Source: Burkholderiales bacterium (GTDB lineage Bacteria; Pseudomonadota; Gammaproteobacteria; Burkholderiales; Usitatibacteraceae). Taken from it: a stretch of 64,000 bases of DNA. The stretch covers positions 41,551-105,550 of the forward strand of contig JANYBL010000044.1 in the NCBI GenBank assembly GCA_025360815.1, in the 5' to 3' direction. The notes under the pieces are model-generated. The model was not told where the DNA came from. It saw nothing but the letters and a program-made list of their open reading frames with translations, and searched no databases. Both the position numbers and the translations under genes were made by a program. Positions 28,906 through 38,210 of this stretch are shown here, piece after piece; position 1 is the first letter of the stretch, and every line of letters begins with the position of its first letter.

Positions 28906-29346
28906 ATGTCATCAAATCTTCCCCTCAATTTTGGCTCAAACGTGAACTTTGCCGTTTCTGGCGCTTCGTCGTCGTCAGCGTCAAACAAACACGCAGGCTT
29001 GGGCACCTTGGCCCAACTATTGACCAGAAAAAGCGTCATCAACACAATCGTCGGCGTTGCTGTCATGGCCGTCATTACCTGGACAGAGCGCTCGATGGAC
29101 GCAGCCAAATTCAGCTTTGGCTTTGAATGGATCGTGTTGAGCTTAGTCGCTGTGGTGAGCTTTGTTTTGTTAGCCAAAGCCGTTCGGATTGGCTTGCGTT
29201 TGGCGCAAACCAACATTGCCTCGATGATCGCCCATATCCGCGAAGAACAGGCTGAGGCCAGGTTGGTAGAACTCGCTAAAGGTGACAGCCGCGTGCTCGC
29301 CGAAATACGCGCCGCTCGGGATCGCCAAGAAGCGAAATTCGTTTAA
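28906..29346 (+). CDS. small membrane protein of unknown function
   Basis: A 146-residue protein not matched to a known family. A Ser/Asn-rich N-terminus is followed by two hydrophobic segments (about residues 46-60, VINTIVGVAVMAVIT, and 74-92, WIVLSLVAVVSFVLLAKAV) and a charged helical C-terminus likely to form a coiled coil (HIREEQAEARLVELAK). The start has a good AAGGAAA ribosome-binding site. It is divergent from the LysR gene and convergent with recQ. It is probably real because of the site, the codon use and the membrane layout. Confidence 0.72.
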   Translation: MSSNLPLNFGSNVNFAVSGASSSSASNKHAGLGTLAQLLTRKSVINTIVGVAVMAVITWTERSMDAAKFSFGFEWIVLSLVAVVSFVLLAKAVRIGLRLAQTNIASMIAHIREEQAEARLVELAKGDSRVLAEIRAARDRQEAKFV

Positions 29347-29487
29347 AAATACCCCCCGTAAAAGGGCGAAACACCGCGCCAGTGCTTGCGTTTCAGGGAT
29401 TCCACGAATTTCATGGGCGTTGGGCGTTTATGGTTACTGATGGGCGTTTTGTGAAGCCCGTTGATGCGATCAATTTATTGTAGGAGC

Positions 29488-31323
29488 CTAGAACTCAGCC
29501 ATTACCTCAATAACGGCTGATCCATACCGCTCAAGCTTGGTCGCGCCGACACCGGTAATGTCGGCCAACTCATCCAAACTCTGCGGCTTAACGCGCAAGA
29601 TTTCGAGCAGCGTGGCATCGTGAAAAATCACATACGGCGGCACGCCCTGCTGCTTGGCAATCGCCATTCGGGCGGTGCGTAACGCCTGCCAAAGCGGCTC
29701 ATCATTTTCGGGAATCTCGAAACCACTCTTTTTTGCTTTGGCTGTAGCGCGGTCTTTGCTTTGTTCTGCCGCCCGCGCCTGCTTCGATGTTTTGGGTGCG
29801 TCTTGCTCTTCACGTAATGTGATGCTGCGCTCACCTTTGAGCACGACACGGCTCGCCTCGGTGAGCGACAGCCCGCCGAAACCTTCCATATCAACCGCCA
29901 GCAATCCCATCGCCACCAGTTGCCGAAAAATGCCGCGCCATTGCGTCTCAGACTGGTCTTTGCCCAGCCCATAAACGGTCAGTTTATCGTGGCCGAATTG
30001 GCTGATGCGCTCGGATTTCTTGCCGAGCAACACCTCAACCAAATGTACCGCACCGAAGCGTTGGCCGGTTCTGAACACGGCCGATAGCGCTTTCTGTGCG
30101 GCCAGCGTGCCATCCCATGTTTTGGGCGGATTCAGACAATTATCGCAATTGCCACAAACACTTTTGTAATCCTCGCCAAAGTAAAACAACAACGTCCGGC
30201 GGCGGCACTGAATCGTTTCGCAAAAGCCGAGCAACGCATCAAGCTTTTGCTTTTCCAAGCGCTTGCGCTCCATCGGTGCTTCGGAGGTTTCAATCATCTG
30301 GCTGAGGCTGACAACATCGCCCAAACCGTAGGCCAGCCAAGCGTCAGTCGGCAAGCCATCCCGCCCGCCGCGTCCTGTCTCTTGGTAATAACTTTCCACA
30401 CTTTTCGGCAAATCCAGATGCGCCACAAAACGCACATCCGGCTTGTCAATGCCCATGCCAAACGCGATGGTGGCCACGATAATCACACCGTCTTCACGCA
30501 AAAAACGCTGTTGGTTTTTGGCTCGCACGACATTGTCCAAACCGGCGTGATACGGCAGCGCCGTAAAGCCTTTGGCGCTCAGCCATTCAGCGGTGGCTTC
30601 GACTTTCTTGCGCGAGAGGCAATAGACAATGCCCGCCTCATCGCGATGATCTTGCAGAAAATCAAGCAGCTGCGCCTTGCCGTCGTGCTTTTGCGTGATC
30701 GTGTAGCGAATGTTCGGACGATCGAAGCTGGACACGTATTGCCTGGCATCATCCAACGACAAGCGCTCGATAATTTCGCGGCGGGTTGGGGCATCGGCGG
30801 TGGCGGTTAATGCGATGCGCGGGATATCGGGGAAGCGTTGGTGCAGCACCGTCAGCTCACGATATTCCGGCCGAAAATCATGTCCCCATTGCGACACACA
30901 ATGCGCCTCATCAATCGCAAATAGCGCGATGTCGGATTGCGCCAATAAATCCAAAAACCGCCCTGTCAGCAAGCGTTCCGGCGCGACGTAAAGCAAATCC
31001 AACTCGCCATTCAGTAGTTGCTGTTCCACGCGCCGCGCGGCTTGCGCATCAAGCGAAGAATTCAAAAACGCCGCCTTGACACCGGCCTGCAAGAGCGCAT
31101 CCACCTGATCCTGCATCAGCGCAATCAAGGGTGAAACGACAATACCCACACCATGCCGCATCATCGAGGGAATCTGGTAGCAAAGCGATTTGCCGCCGCC
31201 GGTCGGCATCAGCACCAACGCATCGCCGCCATTGGCAACCTGTTCAACAATCTCGGCTTGTGCACCACGAAAATGAGCGTAACCAAAGACTTCGTGGAGT
31301 ATTTTTTGTGCGGATGATTTCAT
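29488..31323 (-). CDS. recQ: ATP-dependent DNA helicase RecQ
   Basis: A 611-residue RecQ with all family parts: Walker A (MPTGGGKS, K45), the DEAH box in [16 protein letters not shown], helicase motif VI in [12 protein letters not shown], the zinc-binding cysteines (C-x-T-x-x-C ... CGNCDNC), the winged-helix region, and a C-terminal HRDC domain ending [14 protein letters not shown]. It unwinds DNA in recombination and fork repair. The ATG at 31323 matches family starts; an in-frame start 15 codons upstream adds unrelated residues. A Lys/Ala-rich linker lies between the winged helix and HRDC. Confidence 0.96.
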   Translation of the reverse strand: MKSSAQKILHEVFGYAHFRGAQAEIVEQVANGGDALVLMPTGGGKSLCYQIPSMMRHGVGIVVSPLIALMQDQVDALLQAGVKAAFLNSSLDAQAARRVEQQLLNGELDLLYVAPERLLTGRFLDLLAQSDIALFAIDEAHCVSQWGHDFRPEYRELTVLHQRFPDIPRIALTATADAPTRREIIERLSLDDARQYVSSFDRPNIRYTITQKHDGKAQLLDFLQDHRDEAGIVYCLSRKKVEATAEWLSAKGFTALPYHAGLDNVVRAKNQQRFLREDGVIIVATIAFGMGIDKPDVRFVAHLDLPKSVESYYQETGRGGRDGLPTDAWLAYGLGDVVSLSQMIETSEAPMERKRLEKQKLDALLGFCETIQCRRRTLLFYFGEDYKSVCGNCDNCLNPPKTWDGTLAAQKALSAVFRTGQRFGAVHLVEVLLGKKSERISQFGHDKLTVYGLGKDQSETQWRGIFRQLVAMGLLAVDMEGFGGLSLTEASRVVLKGERSITLREEQDAPKTSKQARAAEQSKDRATAKAKKSGFEIPENDEPLWQALRTARMAIAKQQGVPPYVIFHDATLLEILRVKPQSLDELADITGVGATKLERYGSAVIEVMAEF

Positions 31324-31797
31324 GGCCTGATGGTAGCACCGGACGACAGTCTGGCATTTGCAAGCCAACGAGGGCGTGGCGAGTATTTTGAAGCGAGGAG
31401 GGTTTTCGATGCTTGAACGGGCTCAAAAAAGCGGATGCCTAGAATTGTAAGTTTAAATGAATCTGTGACTGCATTTGGATTTTCAAGTCCTGACGCAGGC
31501 GCTCCGCCAATCGCCATTACGTCAACGCGATAACTCACGTCGATTTTTCGGATTTCTAAGCCCAAAAAAGACGCTGGCATCTGAGTCACCAATTGCCTGA
31601 ACAATTTTATGATCCGTTTTTTAATCGAAGCAGCGAAAAAGATGGTTGCACAAATTTGCAGCCCGCCTTAATAGGCAATTCGGAGAAATCTGTGGAATTA
31701 ATTGCGATTCGACAACGCACCGCCAAGACTAACGCCCCGCCTGCTTTAGTTGATGCCGTAGGAATTTGTTAATCGTAATTTTCAATGCCAAGAAAGC
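31324..31797. other. intergenic region upstream of recQ, no supported gene
   Basis: About 470 bases between recQ and the thioesterase gene. A 94-codon open frame on the minus strand overlaps the recQ start and has no ribosome-binding site or recognisable domain, so it is left out. No strong hairpin or repeat was seen. Confidence 0.4.
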
Positions 31798-32226
31798 TTA
31801 AGGCTTCACCATTGAAGGCTTCAACAACGCCACTTTTTCTTGTACGCGTTTGTCGAATCGCTCAACATTGACGACCACTCGTTCGTGCGTACCGTCGCCG
31901 ATCAGGTCGCGCTCGTCAAAGGCGCTGACGTGGAAATAAATGTTGCGGCCTTCTATGCTGGTGACGATGGCTGTTGCGTTGACGCGCATCCCGACGGGCG
32001 TAGCGGCGATGTGGGAGACGTTTAATTTTGTACCGAGGCTTTGATGCCCGGCGGGCAATAATGCCTCGCACGCAGCCAGCGCGGCGGCCTCAAAGAGGTT
32101 GATCATCACCGGTGTTGCCAAGACATGGATCGCCCCGGAACCGACGCTGGGTGCGGTGTGTTCATCGGCCACGACCAATGTTGCCGTGCCGGTCGCGCCG
32201 ACGGCGATATCTAAACTGAAGCTCAT
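31798..32226 (-). CDS. FlK-like hot-dog thioesterase
   Basis: A 142-residue single hot-dog-fold thioesterase. The residues T38 (in LATPVMINLFE), E46 and H72 (in NVSHIAATP) have the same spacing as the catalytic Thr, Glu and His of fluoroacetyl-CoA thioesterase FlK, so the same mechanism is likely; the natural substrate here is probably another small acyl-CoA. The frame extends upstream to 32400, but the added residues run into a tandem repeat and look non-coding, so the ATG at 32226 is chosen. The ribosome-binding site is weak. Confidence 0.87.
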   Translation of the reverse strand: MSFSLDIAVGATGTATLVVADEHTAPSVGSGAIHVLATPVMINLFEAAALAACEALLPAGHQSLGTKLNVSHIAATPVGMRVNATAIVTSIEGRNIYFHVSAFDERDLIGDGTHERVVVNVERFDKRVQEKVALLKPSMVKP

Positions 32227-32340
32227 GATTTGCACTTTGCTATTTGTACTTCGGAGGATCGGAATGTAGGAAGGGGATGTTTGGCTAGGATATCGAATTA
32301 CGTTGTAGCGTCGCAAAGTCGAATCGCGGTGTATAGCTTT

Positions 32341-32442
32341 TGTGCCAAGTGCTGATGCGAAAGGTTGGTGCCAAGTGCTTAGGCGAGGGTTTGGTGCCAA
32401 GTGCTGGTGCGAAAGGTTGGTGCCAAGTGCTGGTGCGAAGTG
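32341..32442. repeat. four tandem copies of a 26-bp unit
   Basis: Units begin at 32341, 32366, 32392 and 32418 and share the core TGGTGCCAAGTGCTGGTGCG. The first is 25 bp and the second is the most diverged. The array lies between the thioesterase start and the end of the caspase-like gene and carries no convincing reading frame. Confidence 0.9.
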
Positions 32443-32493
32443 TCGGCTAGGTACTGGATGCGGCCCGTCGGCGTCCAGGATCGCTGTTGAGCG

Positions 32494-34854
32494 CTATGGG
32501 ACGATACTGACTTTACCATCAACCATTTCGGCGTTGCGTTTGGTGCCGTCTTTTTGAATGACGATACCTTTGGCGCGCTTCAGTCCATCATCAAACTGGC
32601 CTTCAAACCAAGAGCCATCGTTGAAATAAAAAGCGCCTTTGCCACGCAGCAAGCCGTTTACATATTCGCCGTCAGAGCGTAGACCGTTTGAGTAGTAGTA
32701 CGTTCCTTGCCCCGTTAGCGAGCCTGCTTTGAAATCGCCTTCGTAACGATCGCCCGTTGAAAAATAATAAGTGCCCTTGCCTTCCGCGAGACCATTTACA
32801 AAATTCGCTTCAGTACGATCACCGAGCTTGGTCACATAAACACCTTTGCCGGTCATCTGGCCTTGCGCCATGTCGCCGTCATATTTGTCGCCGTTGGCAA
32901 ATGCATATTGAACCCGACCGTTGGCTTTTGCATTATTGAAATTGCCGTCAATTTTGTCGCCGCTTTTGGTGATGAAAACACCTTTGCCAGTGATCTCGCT
33001 GTTTTTGACTTCGCCCTCATATTTATCGCCGGTGGCAAAGACCCAAACCCCGCGCCCGTTGGGGCTGTCATTGGCAAAATCGCCTTCGAAGCGCATGCCG
33101 TTTTTCCATTCATAGACGCCGCGCCCCTGCTTTTTGCCATCTTTGAATTCACCGTTATAGCGAAAATCGCTGGAGCTATATTCACCGCGACCGTGCAAAA
33201 TTTTGGTTTTATCTTTGTCTTCTTTGTATTCGCCGTTGTACTTGGCACCATCCGGAAAATCGATCAAACCAGCGAGTATTTTCGGAACACTGGGTACTGG
33301 AGGCAAAGTTGTTTTTTGATCGAGCAACGCGACTTGGGCAGGGATTGGCGTGGATGCGGCGGTTGCAGCAGTTGCAGCAGGCTGCTGAGCTTGCACCGGC
33401 GCAGGCTGCGCTGGTACAAATGTCGGGGTAGCGGCCGATGTGGCCGAAACTGGCGCAGTCGAGGCTGGCGGTGGCGCATCAAAAGCTGGGGCCCGCTCAA
33501 TGCGACGCGATTCACCGCTGCCGCCGAGCTGTGCCGGCAATTTTTGCGCTGATGGTGTTGCCTGTGCGACCTGCGTTGCCGACAGGGGATCAGGTCTTGC
33601 GCCCGCTCTGGCATTTTCAATTTTGGCGGCTTCAATTTTAGCAGCTTCAATTTTGGCGGTTTCAAACTTTGGCGCTTCGGTGGCTGCACTTAGCGCGCTC
33701 GACGCGTCGGCATTTGGCCTACCTGTCTCAGAAACCAGTACTGGCGCGGCGTTTGAGGCATTTGCCGAAAGCGGCGCGGCGGCTACTTGGGCTTGCGACA
33801 GCTTCAAATCATCAATCCGATTCCGTGCCAAAAACGCAAAAGTACCGGTCGGAAACGCATCTAAATACGCCCGATAGTCCTTGATATTTTTGCTGTCTTT
33901 AATCGATGTCCAAAATTCCCGATCAAGCCCCGCATGGGTATCACTTGAAACGCCAGCGGGTGTTGCGGCGCTGGCTTGCACGACCGCCTGCCCGCCAACG
34001 CGTTCAGCGAAGAAAAATGCACCGCGCGGCAAAGGTGTTGAATAAAGTTCTGGCAATTGTTTGTTGCCGCTTTCTTGCGCAACCGCTGTTTGTACGCGCT
34101 GGAACATTAAGCCCGCTTGGTAATCCGAGTTGCGAAGTTCATTGAGCAAATGTTTCGTGTAAAGGCCATTCGCGCCATCACCGTCCGCAGCCACTTCACC
34201 TGCCGCCGCCGCGTAGGCGACGGTAGTGCCTGGAGGAACTTTGGTAATTTTTGCCAAACCGGTTGAAGCAAAAACGGTGCTGAACGGGTTATCACGGCAC
34301 GCATCCAAAATAACGAACTTAAACGGCACCTTCGCATCATCCATGCTCTCGAGCACCTGACCGATATCAACGGCGTTATAAACAATCTCCGCCTCAGAGG
34401 TGAATTTGGCATCGACCGGTACCATGAAATTTTTATTGCGGTATTGAATGCCATGTCCGGCGTAATACAGCACCGCAGCCTTGGTGCCATCAAGCACCTT
34501 TGTAAAATCAATCACCGCTGTGCGCATGGTTACGATATCAGCATTGGTTTTAATCACCACCTTGAAGCCAAGATCGCTGAGCGTTTTCGCTACCGCGCGC
34601 GCGTCGTTTTGCGCGTTTTTCAGGGGGCTGGACGGATAAGCATCGTTACCGATTACGAGGGCGACGCGATCATCGTAGGCGAACGCCGCTTGGCTACAGG
34701 TCAGTAGCGCGGCAGCGAGAAAGAAAGAGAACAAGACAGCAGATAGCCCAACAGAAATGGTAGCCGAAACGGCGGCGGCGGCACGAGCCATGGCCGATGC
34801 CGCCGCGGCAGGGCCGGTCATGCGACCGAAAAAATGATCAACGCAAGCAAACAT
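32494..34854 (-). CDS. exported caspase-fold (peptidase C14) protein with MORN repeats
   Basis: A 786-residue protein with three parts. A signal-like hydrophobic stretch (about 30-52, probable cleavage after AAFA) suggests export. A caspase-like domain follows (about 62-290) with a His/Cys dyad at H134 (LYYAGHG) and C186 (ILDACRDNP). A long Ala/Pro-rich linker contains a short EAAKI repeat. The C-terminus holds ten MORN repeats of about 23 residues (about 560-780; YEGDFK, GKGTYYF type). Bacterial caspase homologues are Arg/Lys-directed proteases or inactive scaffolds; MORN repeats bind lipids or proteins. The start is uncertain: ATGs at 34854, 34821 and 34791 are possible and none has a strong ribosome-binding site. 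It is last in a leftward cluster with a FecR-like protein and a CHASE2 cyclase. Confidence 0.87.
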   Translation of the reverse strand: MFACVDHFFGRMTGPAAAASAMARAAAAVSATISVGLSAVLFSFFLAAALLTCSQAAFAYDDRVALVIGNDAYPSSPLKNAQNDARAVAKTLSDLGFKVVIKTNADIVTMRTAVIDFTKVLDGTKAAVLYYAGHGIQYRNKNFMVPVDAKFTSEAEIVYNAVDIGQVLESMDDAKVPFKFVILDACRDNPFSTVFASTGLAKITKVPPGTTVAYAAAAGEVAADGDGANGLYTKHLLNELRNSDYQAGLMFQRVQTAVAQESGNKQLPELYSTPLPRGAFFFAERVGGQAVVQASAATPAGVSSDTHAGLDREFWTSIKDSKNIKDYRAYLDAFPTGTFAFLARNRIDDLKLSQAQVAAAPLSANASNAAPVLVSETGRPNADASSALSAATEAPKFETAKIEAAKIEAAKIENARAGARPDPLSATQVAQATPSAQKLPAQLGGSGESRRIERAPAFDAPPPASTAPVSATSAATPTFVPAQPAPVQAQQPAATAATAASTPIPAQVALLDQKTTLPPVPSVPKILAGLIDFPDGAKYNGEYKEDKDKTKILHGRGEYSSSDFRYNGEFKDGKKQGRGVYEWKNGMRFEGDFANDSPNGRGVWVFATGDKYEGEVKNSEITGKGVFITKSGDKIDGNFNNAKANGRVQYAFANGDKYDGDMAQGQMTGKGVYVTKLGDRTEANFVNGLAEGKGTYYFSTGDRYEGDFKAGSLTGQGTYYYSNGLRSDGEYVNGLLRGKGAFYFNDGSWFEGQFDDGLKRAKGIVIQKDGTKRNAEMVDGKVSIVP
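33616..33675. repeat. four 15-bp in-gene repeats encoding EAAKI-type units
   Basis: Four consecutive 15-base units starting TTCAA (plus strand) lie inside the caspase/MORN gene and encode repeats of the form K-I-E-A-A in its linker. Unit length is a multiple of three, so copy-number change would keep the frame. Confidence 0.8.
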
Positions 34855-35008
34855 TTTTGGCAATGAAAAATGTGAATAAAAGATACCCCATTATCACGCA
34901 AAAAAGCGGCCAAATGCGCAATTTGGCAAGAGCGCCCTCAACCTTTCAATGTTTAACAATTGACTGCTCGGGGACGCTCTAAAAAATATCGTTCAGCATT
35001 AAATGAAT

Positions 35009-35941
35009 CTACTTGCCCATTACCGCCAATTCGGGCAAATCTGGCCGCTCTTTGGCGAGCTTCGCAAACACTTCTGCCGCGTCTTGCTGCGCACCGAGTT
35101 CTTGCAAGGTCAGGGCATAAAGCAGCCAATCGGAAAACTCCGCTTTATCAATCGGCTTACGCTTTTGCGTGAGCGCCAATGAATGGGCAGGCAAGGTTTT
35201 GAATGTGCTGGAACCGATTTCGACCCCTGCACCTGATGATTTTGCGTCTTTAGTAGCCGGCGCTGCGGTTGTTTTTACCGTCCAAACATATTCCGCGTCG
35301 GGTTGCAATTTCATGTTGTTGGGCAGTTTGAGGTTGGCCGACGTAGCCTTGGATTTATAGACGTTTTTTGCCGGGCTTGCGTTCGATTTCAACTCAAACT
35401 CAAACGGGCCTTTTTCACTAGCGGATGCCCATCGGAATGCGGGCTGCAGAGTGGCAACGGTGGTTTTGGTCGGGTACAGAAGGCGCTCGGCGGGCGGCGC
35501 GGCGTCTGGTTTCACCAAACTCGAATCGGCACCGATGGACCGCATACGGATGGAGGCACTTGATGTCGCCTGCGAGAGCGCGTTCACAGTCTTTCCTGAC
35601 ACTTTCCATTCAGTCTCGCGCACTTTCGGTGGCGGGCCGATTTTAGCCACTACCTCAGAATCGCCAACGACAAAATCGCCGGGACCCTTTAGAACAAATT
35701 CCTTGCCCGATTGCAGGTACATTACCCCAACTTCACAAGTGCTGGCGCAACCAAGGCGTGCGCCTTTTTTGAGTTCGGCCATGAGTCCGGCCTTGTTCGC
35801 GTCATGCGTCGCGGCACCTTTGACGTCGGTGATAAAAGCAATGCCCGCCGACGGACTTTGTGCCGCGGCCAGACTGGCCACAACGGTTACCCCAAACAAC
35901 GTAATGATTGTAAATACGCGGTGATTCTTATTCATGATCAT
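35009..35941 (-). CDS. exported FecR-like protein
   Basis: A 310-residue protein with a clear signal peptide (ITLFGVTVVASLAAAQ). After it comes a FecR-like beta domain (about 30-105: FITDVKGAATHD, LKKGARLGCASTCEVGVMYLQSGKEFVLKGPGDF) with a C-x4-C pair, then a beta-sandwich-like region and a short helical TPR-like tail (YALTLQELGAQQDAAEVFAKLAKERP). The start at 35941 has a GGGAG site seven bases upstream; the longer frame to 36043 is not needed. It lies between the CHASE2 cyclase and the caspase/MORN gene on the same strand and may be a periplasmic partner of either. Confidence 0.75.
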   Translation of the reverse strand: MIMNKNHRVFTIITLFGVTVVASLAAAQSPSAGIAFITDVKGAATHDANKAGLMAELKKGARLGCASTCEVGVMYLQSGKEFVLKGPGDFVVGDSEVVAKIGPPPKVRETEWKVSGKTVNALSQATSSASIRMRSIGADSSLVKPDAAPPAERLLYPTKTTVATLQPAFRWASASEKGPFEFELKSNASPAKNVYKSKATSANLKLPNNMKLQPDAEYVWTVKTTAAPATKDAKSSGAGVEIGSSTFKTLPAHSLALTQKRKPIDKAEFSDWLLYALTLQELGAQQDAAEVFAKLAKERPDLPELAVMGK

Positions 35942-36210
35942 GACAATTCTCCCTTCATGCAACAAAAAAAACGGATAACTCGCTAGATGAGCCGGATAGA
36001 ACCATACAACTGCACAACTCAAACCAAATATGAATACAGGCACACCTTCAATTTTTACGTTGGCTCGTTGCGCGTCTTTCGAGCGTTAATCTGAGCCTAC
36101 ATCTGGTACTCAATCTAAACTCGCGCTAACCCGCACTTATTCTACTTTGTATCAGACATTCTAAGCATGCAACATCACCTAGTCGAGTGTGTTTCATTTC
36201 GAGCTAAACT

Positions 36211-38088
36211 TTATTCATCTTCTGCATGTTTGGGTAGTACGTCCTTTTTTTCGCCCGGCGCGCCAGTTTCAACACCCCAAACTGGTAAAGGACTATGTCC
36301 ACGCAGCACTTGCACACCAAACGAAATAAGCCGAAACTCCCCGTCCAGCCTAGATTTTACCGAATCCGTCATCACAATCTGCGCGCCCAAACGCTTCGTC
36401 AATCCCTCAAGCCGAGAAGCAACATTCACGGCATCGCCGATCGCGGAATAATTGTGGCGCTCCGTGGAGCCGATGTTACCGACGACCACTTTTCCATAGT
36501 TTATGCCAATCCCAATCGCAAGTGGTGGCAGGCCTTCTGCTGCGAATTCTTCGTTGAGTTTTTTCAGCGCTGACGTCATATCGACCGCGCACTTGACAGC
36601 GTCGCCACATGGATCAGTGACACGCCTCGGCGCACCGAAAAAAATCATCATGCCGTCGCCCATAAATTTATCCAGTGTTCCCTCATACCGATGAACGCAC
36701 GCGACCATACGGTCAAAATAGCGGGTTAAAACCGTTGTGGTCATTTCCGGTGAAAGTGATTCCGACAATGCTGTAAAGCCGCGAATATCGCTAAACAACA
36801 CACAAACTTCTGCAGTCTCGCCCGATACGCCCGTTGATAAATTTCCCGCCATCATTTCCTGCAGGACGGCGGGCGAAACACTGCCGGCAAACGACGTTTG
36901 AATACGGTTTTTTTCCAGCAAGGTTTGCACGCTATCCGCCACGCCACGCACGACCACCCCACACCACAGCGCCAGCAACAAGCTTACAACCGGTAGCAGC
37001 CAATTGAATGTGATGAGCATCACAGAAAGCGCAAAAAATAGTAACGGCACGACTACAAGTGCAATGGCAAAAAGTCCCATACGCGAGCGAATAAACACAG
37101 TACTCAACAACGACATACACATGAAAACCACCAGCCACGGTGGCACCGGCTTGATCAGGCCATCACCGAGCAGGCTGCGTAGCGTTTGGATATGGATCAC
37201 CACGCCGGGCTGTTTGAGGTAGTCAAACCCCGTGGTGTGGCTCCAATTGGCGAGCATGACGGGCAATGTCCAGCTGTCGATGCCGCTGACTGCGCTGCCA
37301 ACCACAACCACGCGACCTCGAAATAGTTTCTGCAATGCTGCATCATCGTTATCCAACAAATCAATCACGTTTTGCATCGTCAAGTAGTCGATTTTCCGAC
37401 CTAGGCTGAAATCGATGAAGCCCGCATCGACAGGCTTTCCAAGGGATCGCGCCACTCTTCCCGCGAGCGAACTCCGGCTGCCGCCGAATGGCAGCTCACG
37501 TTCGTCAAACCGCCGGGCCGCACGGTCGGGGTCTTCGATCACCTGATCGAGCGCGAATGTTTCGTCTTGCAGCATGCGCAGGTAAATTTTATTGATATCA
37601 GCGAGCTTGCCATCGCCATCGATGGTGTGGGCGATGGTTAGCGAGGTTTCTTGTTTTAAGTTTCTCAGGCTATTGAGCAGCGCCAAATCGAGCCCCGGCA
37701 AAATTGAATCGTACGAGCGCGGCGGTAGAACCACATCAACCGCCACCGCAGACGGTTTGCCGCGGCGAATCGCTTCAAAAAGCTGCGCGAAATGTTTATG
37801 CCACAGCGCCATTGGCTCTTCAAATTTCACCAGCGATGAATCATCAAAGCCAATCAACACCGGGTCGTTGATTGCTTCGCGCGGAAAGTATTCCCGGAGT
37901 AAACGCATTTGCGCGTCAAAGGCACTGCGTCCCAGTGCAGAGCCGAGCGATCCGTTGCGGCTCGGTGCCTGTGTGAGCAACAGCAGCATTGCAAGCGCAA
38001 TCAGCCAAAGCAACGCGGCAACCATGGCGCTGCGGCGACCCGCCGGCCCGCCCAAATTCAGGTTCTTTTTTTTTCTTGATGTGCGCAT
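36211..38088 (-). CDS. CHASE2-domain class III adenylate cyclase (second copy)
   Basis: A 625-residue receptor cyclase. A basic N-terminus (RTSRKKK) leads to a membrane helix (24-40), a periplasmic CHASE2 domain (about 45-330), three membrane helices (about 333-405), and a cyclase domain with LFSDIRGF (near residue 430), GDGMMIFFGAP and AIGDAVNVASRLEG, which together keep both metal aspartates and the Asn/Arg pair. Lys in LDKFMGD and Ser in YSAIG favour ATP as substrate. It differs strongly from the cyclase at 13797 in its periplasmic part, which contains a long extra segment, so the two should sense different cues. First gene of the cluster with the FecR-like and caspase/MORN genes. Confidence 0.92.
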   Translation of the reverse strand: MRTSRKKKNLNLGGPAGRRSAMVAALLWLIALAMLLLLTQAPSRNGSLGSALGRSAFDAQMRLLREYFPREAINDPVLIGFDDSSLVKFEEPMALWHKHFAQLFEAIRRGKPSAVAVDVVLPPRSYDSILPGLDLALLNSLRNLKQETSLTIAHTIDGDGKLADINKIYLRMLQDETFALDQVIEDPDRAARRFDERELPFGGSRSSLAGRVARSLGKPVDAGFIDFSLGRKIDYLTMQNVIDLLDNDDAALQKLFRGRVVVVGSAVSGIDSWTLPVMLANWSHTTGFDYLKQPGVVIHIQTLRSLLGDGLIKPVPPWLVVFMCMSLLSTVFIRSRMGLFAIALVVVPLLFFALSVMLITFNWLLPVVSLLLALWCGVVVRGVADSVQTLLEKNRIQTSFAGSVSPAVLQEMMAGNLSTGVSGETAEVCVLFSDIRGFTALSESLSPEMTTTVLTRYFDRMVACVHRYEGTLDKFMGDGMMIFFGAPRRVTDPCGDAVKCAVDMTSALKKLNEEFAAEGLPPLAIGIGINYGKVVVGNIGSTERHNYSAIGDAVNVASRLEGLTKRLGAQIVMTDSVKSRLDGEFRLISFGVQVLRGHSPLPVWGVETGAPGEKKDVLPKHAEDE

Positions 38089-38210
38089 TTGTGATTTTTA
38101 GGGATTTAGCCCTATTCTAACGACGTTCGTCATATTTCGTCGAAACATACTTGTGATCCTAGCTCCACTTTCCCCATTTTGCATATTTTCCCGAGCATGG
38201 TTAGAAACGC

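Noticed and set aside
31320..31604. 94-codon frame between recQ and the thioesterase gene
   Set aside because: It overlaps the recQ start, has no ribosome-binding site and resembles no family.
32341..32442. CRISPR-like array at the 26-bp repeats
   Set aside because: Units are contiguous without unique spacers and there are no cas genes.
32863..33552. 229-codon open frame on the plus strand opposite the caspase/MORN gene
   Set aside because: It is a shadow of the repeat-rich MORN coding region; its Phe/Val-rich sequence follows from the repeats, and it has no ribosome-binding site.
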